Of a stretch of DNA of 64,000 nt, positions 23,693-35,853 are shown piece by piece. The notes under the pieces were generated by a model. That model saw only the letters and a program-made list of their open reading frames with translations, had not been told where the DNA came from and did no database searches. Source of the stretch: Umbilicaria muhlenbergii (Eukaryota > Ascomycota > Lecanoromycetes > Umbilicariales > Umbilicariaceae); the NCBI GenBank assembly GCA_000611775.1, contig KK106986.1:1440147-1504146 (forward strand), read 5' to 3'. Made by a program: the position numbers and the translations under genes. Every line of letters starts with the position of its first letter. Position 1 is the first letter of the stretch.

Positions 23693-25000
23693 GTTCTAAT
23701 AACTTTACCTTTCAAAGAATGATGACTTGAGATAAGATGCAGACTTGAAACCAACTATGTTAAACTTTTGAAGCAGAATGAGACATGATGATAAAGAATC
23801 AACAAAATAATCATGAAACATCACTCATTTCCTCTGACATCAGTGAAGTGAACCTCATGAGTGAAGGATCCTCAGGTGAAACAGTGCACAACATTAATGA
23901 TGAGATCATGCAAGTGAAATGACAGTGAGATGAACTTCTTAAGCAACAAGAGCTGCAGCAGCTCTGAATGAAAGTTTTAATATTAAAAATCAACCTACTT
24001 AAAGATTCTGCTACTCATGTTGATACCTCAGCTGAGAGATTTCTTGACTTTATAAACACTGAGTCTGTAATGAGCAAGCGCCACACTGATGAAATGCTGT
24101 CAATATGAAATGTATAATCAAGAATTCAGGCAAAGGAGTTGCTGTTATATCATGATAAGAACATGAAAGAACATCTGAATTAAATATGAAATGCAAGAAA
24201 TATCTTTCATTTTAACTCAGTTGATTTCCCTCATGAGGAGGATAAAGTGATTTATGTCATGTAATACTTAAAGAGTGAATCAAAGGAGGCGTGACTGTGA
24301 GATGATGAGATTAAAGATTATTTCACTGTTACCTGAGATGATTTTATGAAATTCCTGCTCAATATTATTGAGAACCCTGTGAATCATCAGCTTTACATCA
24401 CTCAGTTGTATAATGATGCTGTTCAATTACTTCATCAATCAGTTTAAGCTTTTAATAGCTATTTGAGCACCTTGAAAGCTCAGTTACCTCTTTACAGTGA
24501 AGAGCACATGAGGACTCACTTTTTCACAAAATTGAAACTTGAGGTTCAAGCAGTCATGATGAATTATCAGGACTTACTCATAACTTAAAAGAAAATCATC
24601 ACATTAACTGTGCACCTGAAGAATAACCTGTGTTTGAGAAGCATCATGAAATTGAAAGCAAATGCTAATATGACAGTTATCTTCAGTTGTAAACTTGAGT
24701 CATCATTGAAGCCTGCTGAGAATAAGAATCACAAGCCTGATGAGAGCAAGAAGAAGAGCAAGTGAGATAATAAACATGAAAGCAAATCACTGAAAACTCC
24801 TGAAACAAAGAACTTGTCACACATGACTTGTTGAAATTGCAATCAGAAGGGACATTATTCCCCTGATTATTCACAGCCTGCAAAGAACTCAGATCTGAAT
24901 AAGATCTCAATTGCAGCTGTTTCAGCATTAAAAAATGAAAACACTTCAATGAAAACTTCACATCACTGAAGTGTTGAACAAAAGTAGCCTTAAAGCTTAA
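23693..25000 (+). pseudogene. G4a gag relic
   Basis: Gag reads on the plus strand with TGA/TAA stops. A capsid-like core lies at about 24,000-24,650 and a basic stretch at about 24,730-24,800. The zinc knuckle near 24,831-24,875 reads C-stop-NCNQKGHYSPDY, so the Trp is a stop and the last Cys is Tyr. Its early part is the sequence used to recognise G4b on both flanks of the stack. Confidence 0.85.
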
Positions 25001-26920
25001 TTTAATTATTGATGAACAAGTCCTTCACAATGATGATGTCATACTCATGCAAGCCTTATTGAATACAGGAGCTGAAGTCAATGTGATTTCTCAACATTTC
25101 ATTATTAAGCATCAATTGATTCAGATGAAGGGCTCATTGCTGTAATCTTAATTCTTGAATGATCAGAAGGCTTACTGCTTCAGTGCTTATTATGTGTGTT
25201 ATCAACTTATTAACAGTTGAGGACAGTCTTGAGAATGTGAACATGTATTTTATGCTTTAAACAAGTCAGGATCACCTCTTATCCTTGAACTTCTTGCTTT
25301 GAAGACTGAACATGTGTGAATTGACTGCAGAATGAAGGCGTGACGCTTTAACATTAAGAAGCAGTTTATCAAGTTACAGTTATCTGATGAATTCACAAGA
25401 GAGATTCAAGATCACTCTGCTGTTTACATCATGATATGAGTCAGTCTGAGTGATGATGCTGCATCAGAGGTGTGCATACAAAGCATTAATATAACACAAG
25501 CTTTACCTGAGGAGTATGCTGATTATGCAGATGTGTTCTCAACAGAGAATGTTGACCTCCTTTCACCTCATAAAATCAGTGATCATGCAATTGACTTAAA
25601 CAGCACAGATTCACTTTATGACTCTTTGTATAATCTCTTCAATATTGAGCTAGGGGTATTATGAGAATATCTGAATGATGCTTTAATGAAAGATTGAATT
25701 CATCATTTCATAAGCCCTGCAGGAGCACTCATCCTTTTTGTTTTAAAAAAAGATGAAGAGCTGCGCTTATGCATTAATTATCAGAGGTTAAACAAGATGA
25801 TCATCAAGAACAGGCACTCATTACCTTTTATAAGTGAAATGTTGAATCAGCTTAGTGAAGTCAAGTTATTTATGAAGTTAAATTTAAAGAACACCTATCA
25901 TTATATTTGTATAAAAGAGAGTGATGAGTGAAAAACAGCATTCTGCATGCATTACAGTCACTTTGAGTATATGATCATGCTTTTCAGATTGATCAACACT
26001 TCAGTTACATTTCAGGCTTACATCAATCAGGTGTTAACAAGGCTTGTGAATGTCTTTTGTGTTGTCTATTTAAATGACATCCTTATATACTCAGAATCAT
26101 CAGCAGAACACTGAGAGCATGTTAAGTAAGTATTAAACAGACTTCACTGATTTCAACCTTACATGAACTTTAAGAAGTGTGAATTCTTCATTATCAAGGT
26201 GAAATTCCTAAGGTTTATTATCATCACTGACAGCATAGTGATGAATTCATGATGAGTGAACATCATATGAGACTGATCAGTATTAAAGACTTTTCAGGAA
26301 GTACAAGTCTTCCTGAGCTTTGCAAACTTTTATAGACGCTTTATTAAGTGTTATTCACAAGTTGTGACCCCCTTGACAAACCTTATGAAAGGTAGCAAGA
26401 ATGAAAAGAAGTTTAAGCCTTTTGAATTCTCAAATGATGCAAAGGAGGTGTTTAACTGACTTCATGAAATCTTTATGAAGACACTCATCCTGATTCACTT
26501 TGATTCAAAGTTATGAATACAGGTGAAAACTGATGCATCAATCATTAAACTCACTGACATCCTGTCTCAGTTATTAAATAATAGAAAATGACATTCAGTT
26601 GTGTTCTGATTGAGAAAGCTGTCTCCTTCAGAGACTTGATATGAAACTCATGATCAGAAGCTTCTAGTTATCATTATGATATTTAAACACTGACGCCACT
26701 ACCTTGAAGGCAGTTGTCATATCATAGAGGTATTAACTGATCATAATAATTTATGAGGATTTATAAACATGAAGGAATTAAATGACAGGCAAGCATGATG
26801 AGCAATGAAGCTTGCTGCTTTTAATTTTAATATTTTGCATTAATCTGAAAAAATCAACCCTGCTGATGTGCTGTTGAGGTGATCAGACTACAGGGATATC
26901 AAAGAGATGAGTGAAATCAT
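25001..26920 (+). pseudogene. G4a protease, RT and RNase H relic
   Basis: The protease shows ALLNTGAEVNVISQ at about 25,050-25,095 (catalytic Asp of D-T-G-A changed to Asn). The pre-RT segment is open at 25,470-25,664. RT follows with LCINYQRLNKM, DE-stop-KTAF, MLFRLINTSVTFQ and VYLNDILIYSE near 26,065-26,100. The post-RT block is at about 26,280-26,400. RNase H has VKTDASI at about 26,522-26,545 and ETRYETHDQKLL-like text around 26,630-26,660. Frames are broken only by transition-type stops. Confidence 0.88.
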
Positions 26921-28660
26921 GAAGAAATTACTCTTAACACTTCAGAGAAAGTTAATCACTCTTGTGAATATATTCTCACTCAGATATGCCTCTATTGTGA
27001 GGCAGTTGCTCACAGGAGTAAAGAGAATGATCAGAATTAAAGATCTTAAACTTCAGAAAAAATGCTGAAGGAGTGACAGCAAATCACTTACTTATAATGA
27101 CTGTGACATAACTGTGAAACAGCTTAACCCTGTCACTGAAACTGTTGATTGCAAACAATTCATTTCACATGTGATGATAAGAGATCTTGTCATTCATGAA
27201 ACAGCTGATGAAAGCCTGAGTTTACCTTTAAGGGATTTAATTTGAACTCTACAAAATGATGATTCATTTATAGAAGTGACACGCAACGCTGATCATACAT
27301 CAGTGAAGTGCAAGATTAAAGTTGAAAATCTTTGAAGATTTAACTCTGAAGGCCTTCTGTTTCATGAGGAACAAATATACATTCTGAAAGAAAAGTCAGT
27401 AAGGGCAGAGATCTTGAAACATCATCATGATGATGCCTTGACAGAGCATTTCAGAGTAGAAAGAACTCTTGAATTGATTGACTGCAAATATTATTGAATT
27501 GATATGAGTCAAGATGTTAAAGATTATGTTGCGTCATGTGACATCTGTCAAAGAGTGAAAGTGTTTAAACATCATTCTTATGATGAGCTACAGGCGTTGC
27601 CTCAGTCAGAAGAATCATGACAGCAAGTCATGATGAATTTTATCACTGACTTGCTGTCAAGTAAGTGCAAGGGTTGCATCTACAACATGATCTTAATGAT
27701 TATGAATCAGTATATGAAAATGGCTCAATATATTCAAATCATGAAAATGATTACAGCAACAGAGTTGACTGACTTGTTCTATGAGGAAATAATATGCTGA
27801 TTCAATGTATTGAAAGAGGCTGTCTCTGATCAGGAATCAGTTTTCACAAGTGCTTTCTGATCAGAAATGTGCTACTATCTAAGAATGAAGCATCAGCTAA
27901 GCATCATCTTTCACTCACAGATGAATGAACAGACAGAATGACAGAATTAAACCTTGAAGCATTATCTTCACTGTTATTGCTCAGATGAACAAGACAACTG
28001 AATGAGTCTTTTGCCTCTGACAGAATTCACTTACAATAATGAAACATAAGCATCAATAAGGTGTAGCTTTTTTTATGTCATGTATGCTTATCATCTGAAA
28101 GTGAGATTTGAAGTTGAAGATGACTTCAGGAAAGAAGAGGTACCTGCAGTAAAAAATTAAATGAAACAATTTCATGACATACAGGAAGCACTGTCACAAT
28201 GATGAGAAAATGTAATTAAATCTCAGATCAAATATTATGATGTTAAACATAAACTAAAGATTTATAATGTGAGAGACTTGATAATGCTATTCATGAAGAA
28301 CTTATGACAGAAATGCTTAAGCAGAAAGCTGTTTCACAAGTTCATTAAATCATTTAAGATACAAGATTTAATTGAGAAACAGGCATATCAACTATCTTTA
28401 TCATCAGACTACTGAATTCACAATGTCTTTCATGTATTCTACTTAAAGCTGTATGAGTGCTGATATGATGACAAGTCTACACTGACTTTGCAATCATCAG
28501 AGTTGATTGATGATGAAGAGGAGTATGAGATTAAAGAAATCTTGAACAAGTGAAAATATAAAAAAGAGATTTGATATAAGATAAAGTGAAAGGGATGATC
28601 AAAAGAGTATGATCAGTGAATTTCAAAATGAGACATGAGTGAAGCATATAAAATGCATCT
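26921..28660 (+). pseudogene. G4a integrase and chromodomain relic
   Basis: The H2C2 block (CDICQRVK) lies at about 27,538-27,562. Core blocks NFITDLLSS and LMIMNQYMKMAQYI follow at about 27,635-27,740. The remainder of the core runs to about 28,100. At about 28,500-28,650 the frame reads EEEYEIKEILNK then YKIK-stop-KG, the layout of a chromodomain (acidic start, then YLVKWKGY-like core). Chromodomains at the integrase end steer chromoviruses toward heterochromatin, which fits this setting. Confidence 0.82.
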
Positions 28661-30459
28661 AGTATATGAAGCTTCTGTAGAAGAACAGCAGAGGAAGCAT
28701 CAATGAAAGTTTAAAAAAAAGTTGCAGTAAAGACACTTTTTTCTGATTTTCCTCATGAGGTTTTACAGGTTTTATTGAGGCTTAATTAGCATGCTTATCA
28801 TTGTGACACACTTTATGAGTACAGCTGAAACATGATCATGATGATTGAGAAGCATCAGAGAAGCAATTTTATTATAAATTATTTATCATAAATGATCTTA
28901 AGGACTGAGAATATTTATCTTACATGTTGATCATCATCCTTCTTCACCTCACTAAAGCTTCATGTCTGACTCACTGAGGGTATCAAGATGAGAATCATGA
29001 TCATCATCTTTATCAATGTTCAAGAAGCCTGTCAAGCTAATCTGCATCACACTCTTGCTTAACAGTTTAAGAAGAATAATCATTTTCTTCTTTTTATCTC
29101 TCACATGTCATATACACTTCACCTTCAAGATGATGATCTCAGACTTGACTTGCACTAGGGCTTGACAGCACTGTCATGAGATGAGGTTCAGAAGAGCCTC
29201 AATCATGAATGATGTCTCTTTAAATGTCTGAATCTGTGCAGCAAGATTCAACATCTTAATGATGTCTCTTGTGTGCTGAGACAGGCCTCCCTCAACAACC
29301 TGATCATGAGGATCAGCAGGCTCATCAGCCTCATTAATGACATCAGTATTCTGAGTGTTCAGAAGAACTTCATCATCACTCTTCTCAACATCATTAAGCA
29401 TCAGGATGTTGATGTGATTCTGTCATTCAATCACAGGCTCTGCTGCAGAGGCCAAACTGTTTTAATTGAGTGTTAATTGATACCTTAAGGAAATGTCAGA
29501 GAAGTGACAGCACAAATACCTGATAATGAAGCACATCATAAATACTCTTTAAAACCTTGTTGATGTGATATCATTCTTTTAACATCAGCAGAGAGATGTT
29601 CAACATTGATGTTGACTTTTTGTGTAAGCTGTGTCACTCAGCAATCCTCAGGTGAGTCTTTACATCTTTTATGTATGCATGCTGACACTTCATCAGCTCA
29701 TCAGCACTCACTTGATGAGTTTCATCATTAAGCTCAGGGTTATGAGTGCAGATCAACAAATCATGAAGGCTGATTACCTTGAAGAAAAACTTCACAGGCA
29801 TTTAAACTCATCAGTGTTTACTTAATGCTTCTAGGTGCGTGATGTACAGGTTTATAATACTTTCATTTTTCAGAACAACATGAACAACATCAGTTCTCCT
29901 TGACATCACAAATTAAATCTGATTCACTTGATATCTGTTTTAAATAACAAAGACATCATGATTTCTTTTGATGAAATGTCAGATCTGTGCTGCACTTGAT
30001 GATCAGAGGTGAAGAAGCTTATGAACATGTTAATAACATCAAGTAAACATCAAGTGCAGTTTACAAGTGATGTTGTCATTAAATGAATTAACTACATTGA
30101 AAACATCTCAGGATATTCAAATTCATGAGGAAAAATTAATGATGATGATTCAAGATGTTATTAATGATAAGATGCTGTCATTGAAAAGCCTGAGAAGATA
30201 AACATAAAAGTTGTTGAGGTTGAAAAACTTCACATCAGCAAATTCATTTATCATCAGCCTGAATTAGCGCTGAACATTCACAACACACATGTCAGCAACT
30301 TTATTTATCATCAATGACATGAGCCTGTGTTAAGGTCATGACATTCACAAGGAGTCAACAACCTCACATTATTAAAACAACAGCTATTCACTGTTACATC
30401 ATATATTATGATATAGGCCAAATGGCGCTGAAGGGTCAGTGCACAAGAGGGGAGGCAAT
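28661..30459 (+). mobile_element. G4a 3' noncoding region and polypurine tract
   Basis: About 1.8 kb between pol and the 3' LTR. Apart from the antisense frame at 28,952-29,560 I see no protein on either strand. The end (30,415-30,459) keeps a relatively GC-rich stretch with GGCGCTGAAGGG and a purine tract that would prime plus-strand synthesis. Confidence 0.6.
28952..29560 (-). pseudogene. Antisense frame in the G4a 3' region
   Basis: On the strand opposite pol, one frame runs from about 29,560 to a TAG at 28,952-28,954, with an open core at 29,174-29,401. The predicted product is acidic in the middle (VEKSDDEVLLNTQN, NEADEPADPHD) and lysine-rich later (VRDKKKKMIILL). Internal stops are TGA or TAA and explicable by transitions. 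I recognise no domain. It lies between the chromodomain end and the 3' LTR, the same place as the antisense frame in G5a. Confidence 0.4.
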
Positions 30460-30673
30460 TATCATGATATAATAACACATCTGAGTTAGCGCTTTTTAAG
30501 TGACTTGACAGTGCACATAATAAAACTTTATGCTGCTTCATCACTCCTCCTTTCACTCCTTAGTTATTAGTTTTATATAGTTAAGATCATATAACCTTTA
30601 TACATTTATATCTCATGCTGTCATGAACCTAGACTATACTTCTCTTTCTAATAAGAGATGTTATAATCTTACA
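30460..30673 (+). repeat. G4a 3' LTR
   Basis: 214 bp, TATCATGATATAATAAC to ATAATCTTACA, then TSD GTGAA. Same length as the 5' LTR; differences are mainly transitions. Confidence 0.92.
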
Positions 30674-31440
30674 GTGAAAGAACCCCTTTCAGCTTAATTT
30701 AAAGTGAGATCCTCAGATGAGCTTAAGTAAGCTGCTTATACAGCACTCACATGAACAAATAAGACTTTATGCAGATGCACAGCAGCTTCAAGATTAAATT
30801 GTAATAACTCAGAAGCAATTATAACAGATTAATGAAATGTATGCAAATTATTATAATCAGTGCTGAACAGAGATAACATTCAAAGAAGGTGATTTAATAC
30901 TGATCAATGAAAAGAATGTGTTAATGAACAAGCAGATAAAGAAACTACATTAAAAAAAGCTCAACTCATTTATGATATGATGTGTGATAAGTTAATCATC
31001 ATATGAACTTGATCTTCTAAAGGATTGAAACATTTATAACATATTCAATGTCACTTTATTGAAGTCATTTTGAAGCACACGTCAGGTGTCCTCTGCATTA
31101 GCAGAAAAAAACCTACTACTTAATTGAGATGATAAGTGAGAAGTTGAGGCAATTGTGAATAATCATGTTCATGATGACAGGCTTCAATACCTCATCAAAT
31201 GAAAATTAACAAATCAGGTTTGAGATGACACATGAGAATCAACATATTTCATTCACAATGTAAAGACAAAAATGTGAAAATTTCATGCTGACAATTCTGA
31301 TAAACTGAAATTCAGGTGAGCTGTATGACATGATTATTAAAAACTTTATCAACTTTGTTAATTTGATTTCTTATGATGAAACTTGTGCTTTATGACAAGA
31401 ATATGACAGAGGCTATGACAATTATGTTACTTTTTATGAG
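30674..31440 (+). pseudogene. G3 integrase C-terminus and chromodomain relic
   Basis: Resumes the frame cut at 23,478: the join across G4a gives a continuous integrase C-terminal domain (KERTPFQLNLK). Near 31,135-31,210 the text WEVEAIVNNHVHDDRLQYLIK follows a run of Asp/Glu (Trp and others as stops), a chromodomain. Frame ends at about 31,440. Confidence 0.75.
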
Positions 31441-32988
31441 GAACACTACAAGTCACATGTGCATGATATAAATGTTAAAATGAGAAAATAATTTAATTAT
31501 TAATTATTACTCTGTTGTTTCATTTTCTTCTTTACTGTTTAATGAAGCCTTTGACTTCATCTTCTCAACATGATGTTATTCACAGAAGTTGATATACTCC
31601 TGACAACAATGAGATTAATGAGCATTAAGAACACAGAGAGCATGAGCAGTGCTTTTCAGTAAAACAGCAAGAGCTTGAATGAGCTTCTTAAAACTACTGA
31701 ATTAACACATTTCAACCTTAAGAGAGTTAAAAAACTCATGTTGAGGAGCAGCTGCAAGAGGCATGAAGAATGTTAATAATAATTAATAAAAGATGACAGC
31801 ATGAGGATCTGATGATCAGTTATTGAATGCTATGATTAATTAACAATGCAAAAGTACAACATAAAGTACAACAAAAGTATGACATAAAGTATGACAAAAG
31901 TATGACATAAAGTATGACAATTAGTACAACACTTTTTCATACTGAGCAAAACAAAAGGGGATTAAGAAAGGCAGACTTATAATGTGTCATCACTCCTCTG
32001 ATCATCATAAACATGCGCATGCAGAACAACAACATCAGAGCTTTCAAAAATTAAAGCAGTGATGATTAAAGACTTCATCATACATTAATCATGAGGGTTG
32101 CAGAGTGACATGTAATGAGCACAAGCTGAATTAATCTGTAACATGAAGCACTGATCAACTTCAGCTCTTCTGTAAAAGTCACAGTGAGCAAAACTTGACA
32201 ACATGTGATTAAAATTCTTTTAAATCACACACTCATGATGATGAGCCTGCTGCACATGAGTCAGCAGTGAGGTATCATCATGACATCACACAAAGCAGAA
32301 CTCTCTGTCAAAGACATTATTTAAAAATAAATATTAAATTCTTTTTAAATGTTAAACAGATCATTTCCTTCCTCTGCTTTTTTATCTCTTTTTGAAGATG
32401 TCAATCATCATGAGCTTACTTGTTGATGATGATACCTCAGAGCTTTCCTCATCACACTGAGCATGAAAGCTGACAGGCTTACTCAGCAGAGGCAGGTCTT
32501 CATCATTGTTCACAGTCATGAGTTCAATTATTTAAATATTGATTGACTATATATCATGTTAGCATTCATATGAGTATGACAGAGAGTACAACACTGCAAA
32601 TGAGACATGAGCTGCAAGCTTCATGATGCTCTTTTCATGAGATGAACACCTCTGCAATGAAGATGACATCATGAAGTCATTAAGTCACTCAATGAGCTGT
32701 GAAAAAGTCATGAGATGTACAACAACATGTCATAATACAAATGATAAAGAATAAATGCAAGAGAAGAGTGTTTTAAACTTACAGTAAACATGATCTTGAT
32801 GTTTATGTTATGAAGAAGAACTTACTGCCAGGTGTGATATCATCACAATTAAGTGAAAGCACATGATCAGCCTTATCTTAATGCAATCTCATGTGATCAT
32901 TCTACAACCTCAACTGTTATGACATCATAAGGAGGTTTATGAGCATTCAGTTGACCTCAGGAATGACATCATGAGAAGAAGAATGTTG
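31441..32988 (+). mobile_element. G3 3' region
   Basis: About 1.5 kb. Near 31,590-31,870 one plus-strand frame reads as a Glu/Gln/His-rich coiled coil interrupted only by TGA/TAA (HEQCFSVKQQELE, THVEEQLQEA), possibly a third coding unit. At 31,848-31,935 there is a short tandem array of AAAGTATGACAT-type units. Beyond about 32,000 I see nothing recognisable until the purine-rich ATGAGAAGAAGAATG just before the LTR. Confidence 0.5.
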
Positions 32989-33264
32989 TGTTAAAGTCAT
33001 CATATAATAGTATGATAATATGACAAGTACAACACTATAGTACAACACTATAGTATGACATTATATAAACATGATGACTCAGCACTTAGTGCCTTGACAT
33101 TAAGTAAAACTCTTCACAAGGAGATTCAGAAACCTGCTTTAATGATCAGTTTTGCAACTGAATAAAAGATGTATAATCACTGCATTGACTCTTTCATAAC
33201 TATATTGCTTACAACACCTCATTCAATACTTATATGATGATCATCATACACTCAGCCCCTTACA
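32989..33264 (+). repeat. G3 3' LTR
   Basis: 276 bp, TGTTAAAGTCATCATATA to CAGCCCCTTACA, followed by TSD GCTTT at 33,265-33,269. Confidence 0.9.
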
Positions 33265-33269
33265 GCTTT

Positions 33270-33800
33270 ACTTGATATTGAGTTAATTGAATATGAATTC
33301 ATTAATGCTAACTTGACAAAGACTCTGATTGAATGATCTGAAATTGAGGCAGTATCACTGTCAAAGCTCTGAACCTTACATGATTTTCAGAAAAAGACAA
33401 TGAGATGAGTTACACATGTGATTTATTCAATTATGAAGGTCTGCAGTCATTCTCAGTGACTCACTCTCATGATGATTGTAGACATGAAAGACCTCAGCAT
33501 TATATTGAAACTCTCTTGAATGAATCACATCTAAATTTTAATCAACTCTGTGAATCAGGTAGTGATTTTCTCACTGAATGAATAAATGAGATTAAACAAA
33601 TGAACAAAACTGAATGAATGAATGAAACTGAACAAATAAACAAAACTGAACAATCAAACATTAAATAAATGAACTGAACTGAAAAACTGAACATCAAATG
33701 AATAAACTGAACTGAAGAACTGAACACTGAATGAATGAATAAACTGAATAATTGAACTTAAACCAAATGACTGAATTGAATCACTGAAAACTTATCAGAT
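33270..33800 (+). pseudogene. G2a protease remainder and GAACTGAA tandem linker
   Basis: Joined across G3, the frame reads KALLD followed by IELIEYEFINANL, the protease active-site region (Asp kept, following Ser/Gly lost). Positions about 33,585-33,760 are a degenerate tandem array of GAACTGAA/GAATGAAT words encoding Asn/Glu/Thr/Gln-rich text. The same variable linker occurs in G2b at about 48,345-48,490. Confidence 0.7.
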
Positions 33801-33801
33801 T

Positions 33802-35703
33802 TTGAAGAAATTCATCACAAAAGCAGATCTTGAATCAGCCTCTGCATTAAAAAGTAATAACTCCTCATGTGCAGTCAATATCAAGATGATTGACATGATA
33901 TCATTTACATTGAATATAAAGGAAGGCAATGAGATCTTTGTTATCTTTATTCAACAAATTGAGGAAGCATTGAACCCTGAATTAAAGTTAAGTGAATTAA
34001 ATATCAAAGTGATTCTTCCTTTTAAATATCATGATCTGATTGATGTTCTTTTTAAAAAAAACTGCTAATGAGCTTCCTTTACACTGACTTTATGATCACA
34101 AGATTATTTTAAAAAGTGAATGAACTTTAAAATACACTCTCTTATACAATATGTCACATGAAGAACTGATAGTGATAAAGAACTACATAGAAGACAACTT
34201 GCAAAAAAGTTTTATTAAAGTTAATTAATCATCAATAACCTCATTGATTCTGTTTATATAAAAGAAAGACAGGTCTTTATAACTGTGCATTAATTATTAA
34301 AAGCTAAATTCAATTATGAAGAAAGACTGATACTCATTGTCTTTAATTAAGGAAACCTTGACTCAGATTTTAAAAACAAATGACTGAGAAAGGCAAATTT
34401 ACAGACTGAAATCAAGAAGTGTGAATTTCACAAGATTGAAACTTAATACTTAAAACTGATCATAAGATGTCATAACATCTGAGTGAACCAAAAAGTAATA
34501 ACTCCTCACATGCAGTCAATATATAAAAGAAAGACAGGTCTTTATAACTGTGCATTAATTATTAAAAGCTAAATTCAATTATGAAGAAAGACTGATACTC
34601 ATTGTCTTTAATTGAGGAAACTCTGACTCAGATTTTAAAAGCAAAATACTTCATCAAGATTAATATACAACAGGCATTTCACTGCATATGAATGAATCTT
34701 GAATCTGAAGACCTGACAATCTTTTAAATAAAGCATAATTTTTACAAATATAAGATCTTGCCTTTCAGATTCACTAACAGATCAGTCACCTTTCAACACT
34801 TTATTAATAATGTATTATTCAACCTATTGAACACATGCTGTACAGCATATTTAAATGATATCTTGATTTATTTAAAGTTTTTATCTGAACATTGAACTCA
34901 TGTCTGAACTGTTCTAAAATGACTGAGAAAGGCAAATTTACAGGCTGAAATCAAGAAGTGTGAATTTCACAAGATTGAAACTTAATACTTAAAACTGATC
35001 ATAAGATGTCATAACATCTGAGTGAACTTTGAAAAGATCACAGTCATTAAGATTTAAAAGATACTGATCAACTTAAAACAGCTGCAGGCATTCTTAGGTT
35101 TTTATAACTTCTACTGATGATTCATAAAGAGATATTCTAAAATCACAAAACCTTTAATCAGATTGACAGGCAAGAACATACTTTTTAATATGCAAATTGA
35201 ACAGTGTCTTCAAGTGTTTAGTGAACTAAAAAATCAACTGATTAACATGTCAGTATTATAACACTTCAACTGAACTTGAACATGTTATCTTAAATGTGAC
35301 TCATCTGATCTAATATCCGCAGGAGTACTATCTCAGAAAGATGATTAAAAATTAATGCATTCAATGACATTTTTCTTTAAAAAACTCATATCAGCTGAAT
35401 GTAATTATGAGATTTATGACAAAGAATTGTTGATCATCATTTAAAGTTTAAAGAAATGATGTGTTGAATTAACAGAAACAGAGGATCTGATTTAAATTTT
35501 AACAAATTATAAAGCTTTGAAGTACTATATAACAATCAAGAAACTGACTCACAGACAAGTCAGATGAGCTGAATTTTTCTCATAATTCAACTTTATGATC
35601 ACCTACTGAACAGGCAAAGAAAATGAAAAGGTGAACACACTCATTAAATGCTCAAGTGATCAACTAAAAAAGAATGAGGATGATGAGTAATTATGATATT
35701 AAT
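33802..35703 (+). pseudogene. G2a RT/RNase H relic with internal mosaic duplication
   Basis: The open piece at 33,802-34,068 is the pre-RT segment (LNIKVILPFKYHDLIDVLF) and matches 48,030-48,230 of G2b. RT continues with YKILPFRFTNRSVTFQ and AYLNDILIYL near 34,850-34,880 (first Asp of the YLDD pair changed to Asn). RNase H follows at about 35,280-35,570 (LKCDSSDL near 35,290). Positions 34,254-34,517 are an extra segment assembled from three other parts of the same element. The element is cut at 35,703 by G6. Confidence 0.82.
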
Positions 35704-35853
35704 TATTGAACTTGTTCTGTATGTAGTTGTAGAAAGAATTATTATTCTAGTAATGATGTTGAAGCCTGCTATATATGAGCTAAACTACGCTAGACTTAAC
35801 TAGGTAAACTAGAGAAGTTAGTATGACAGTGAAGTCATGATATAATCATAACA
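35704..35853 (-). repeat. G6 3' LTR
   Basis: 150 bp, preceded by TSD TTAAT; plus-strand ends are TATTGAACTTG and AATCATAACA. Confidence 0.92.

Larger units (their letters stand above)
23479..30673 (+). mobile_element. G4a: Ty3/gypsy element inside G3 (TSD GTGAA)
   Basis: 7,195 bp with two 214-bp LTRs (23,479-23,692 and 30,460-30,673). TSD GTGAA at 23,474-23,478 and 30,674-30,678. A purine tract (ACAAGAGGGGAGG, 30,443-30,455) precedes the right LTR, confirming plus orientation. Order: gag with CCHC, protease, RT, RNase H, integrase, chromodomain, about 1.8 kb of 3' sequence containing an antisense frame, LTR. Innermost layer of the stack and less decayed than its relative G4b. Confidence 0.92.
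17509..33264 (+). mobile_element. G3: Ty3/gypsy element inside G2a (TSD GCTTT), itself hosting G4a
   Basis: LTRs at 17,509-17,787 (279 bp) and 32,989-33,264 (276 bp), which differ by a 3-bp indel and transitions. TSD GCTTT at 17,504-17,508 and 33,265-33,269. Own sequence is 17,509-23,478 and 30,679-33,264, about 8.6 kb. Order: LTR, gag with CCHC knuckle, protease, RT, RNase H, an unusual repeat block, integrase, chromodomain, about 1.5 kb of 3' sequence, LTR. Confidence 0.9.
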
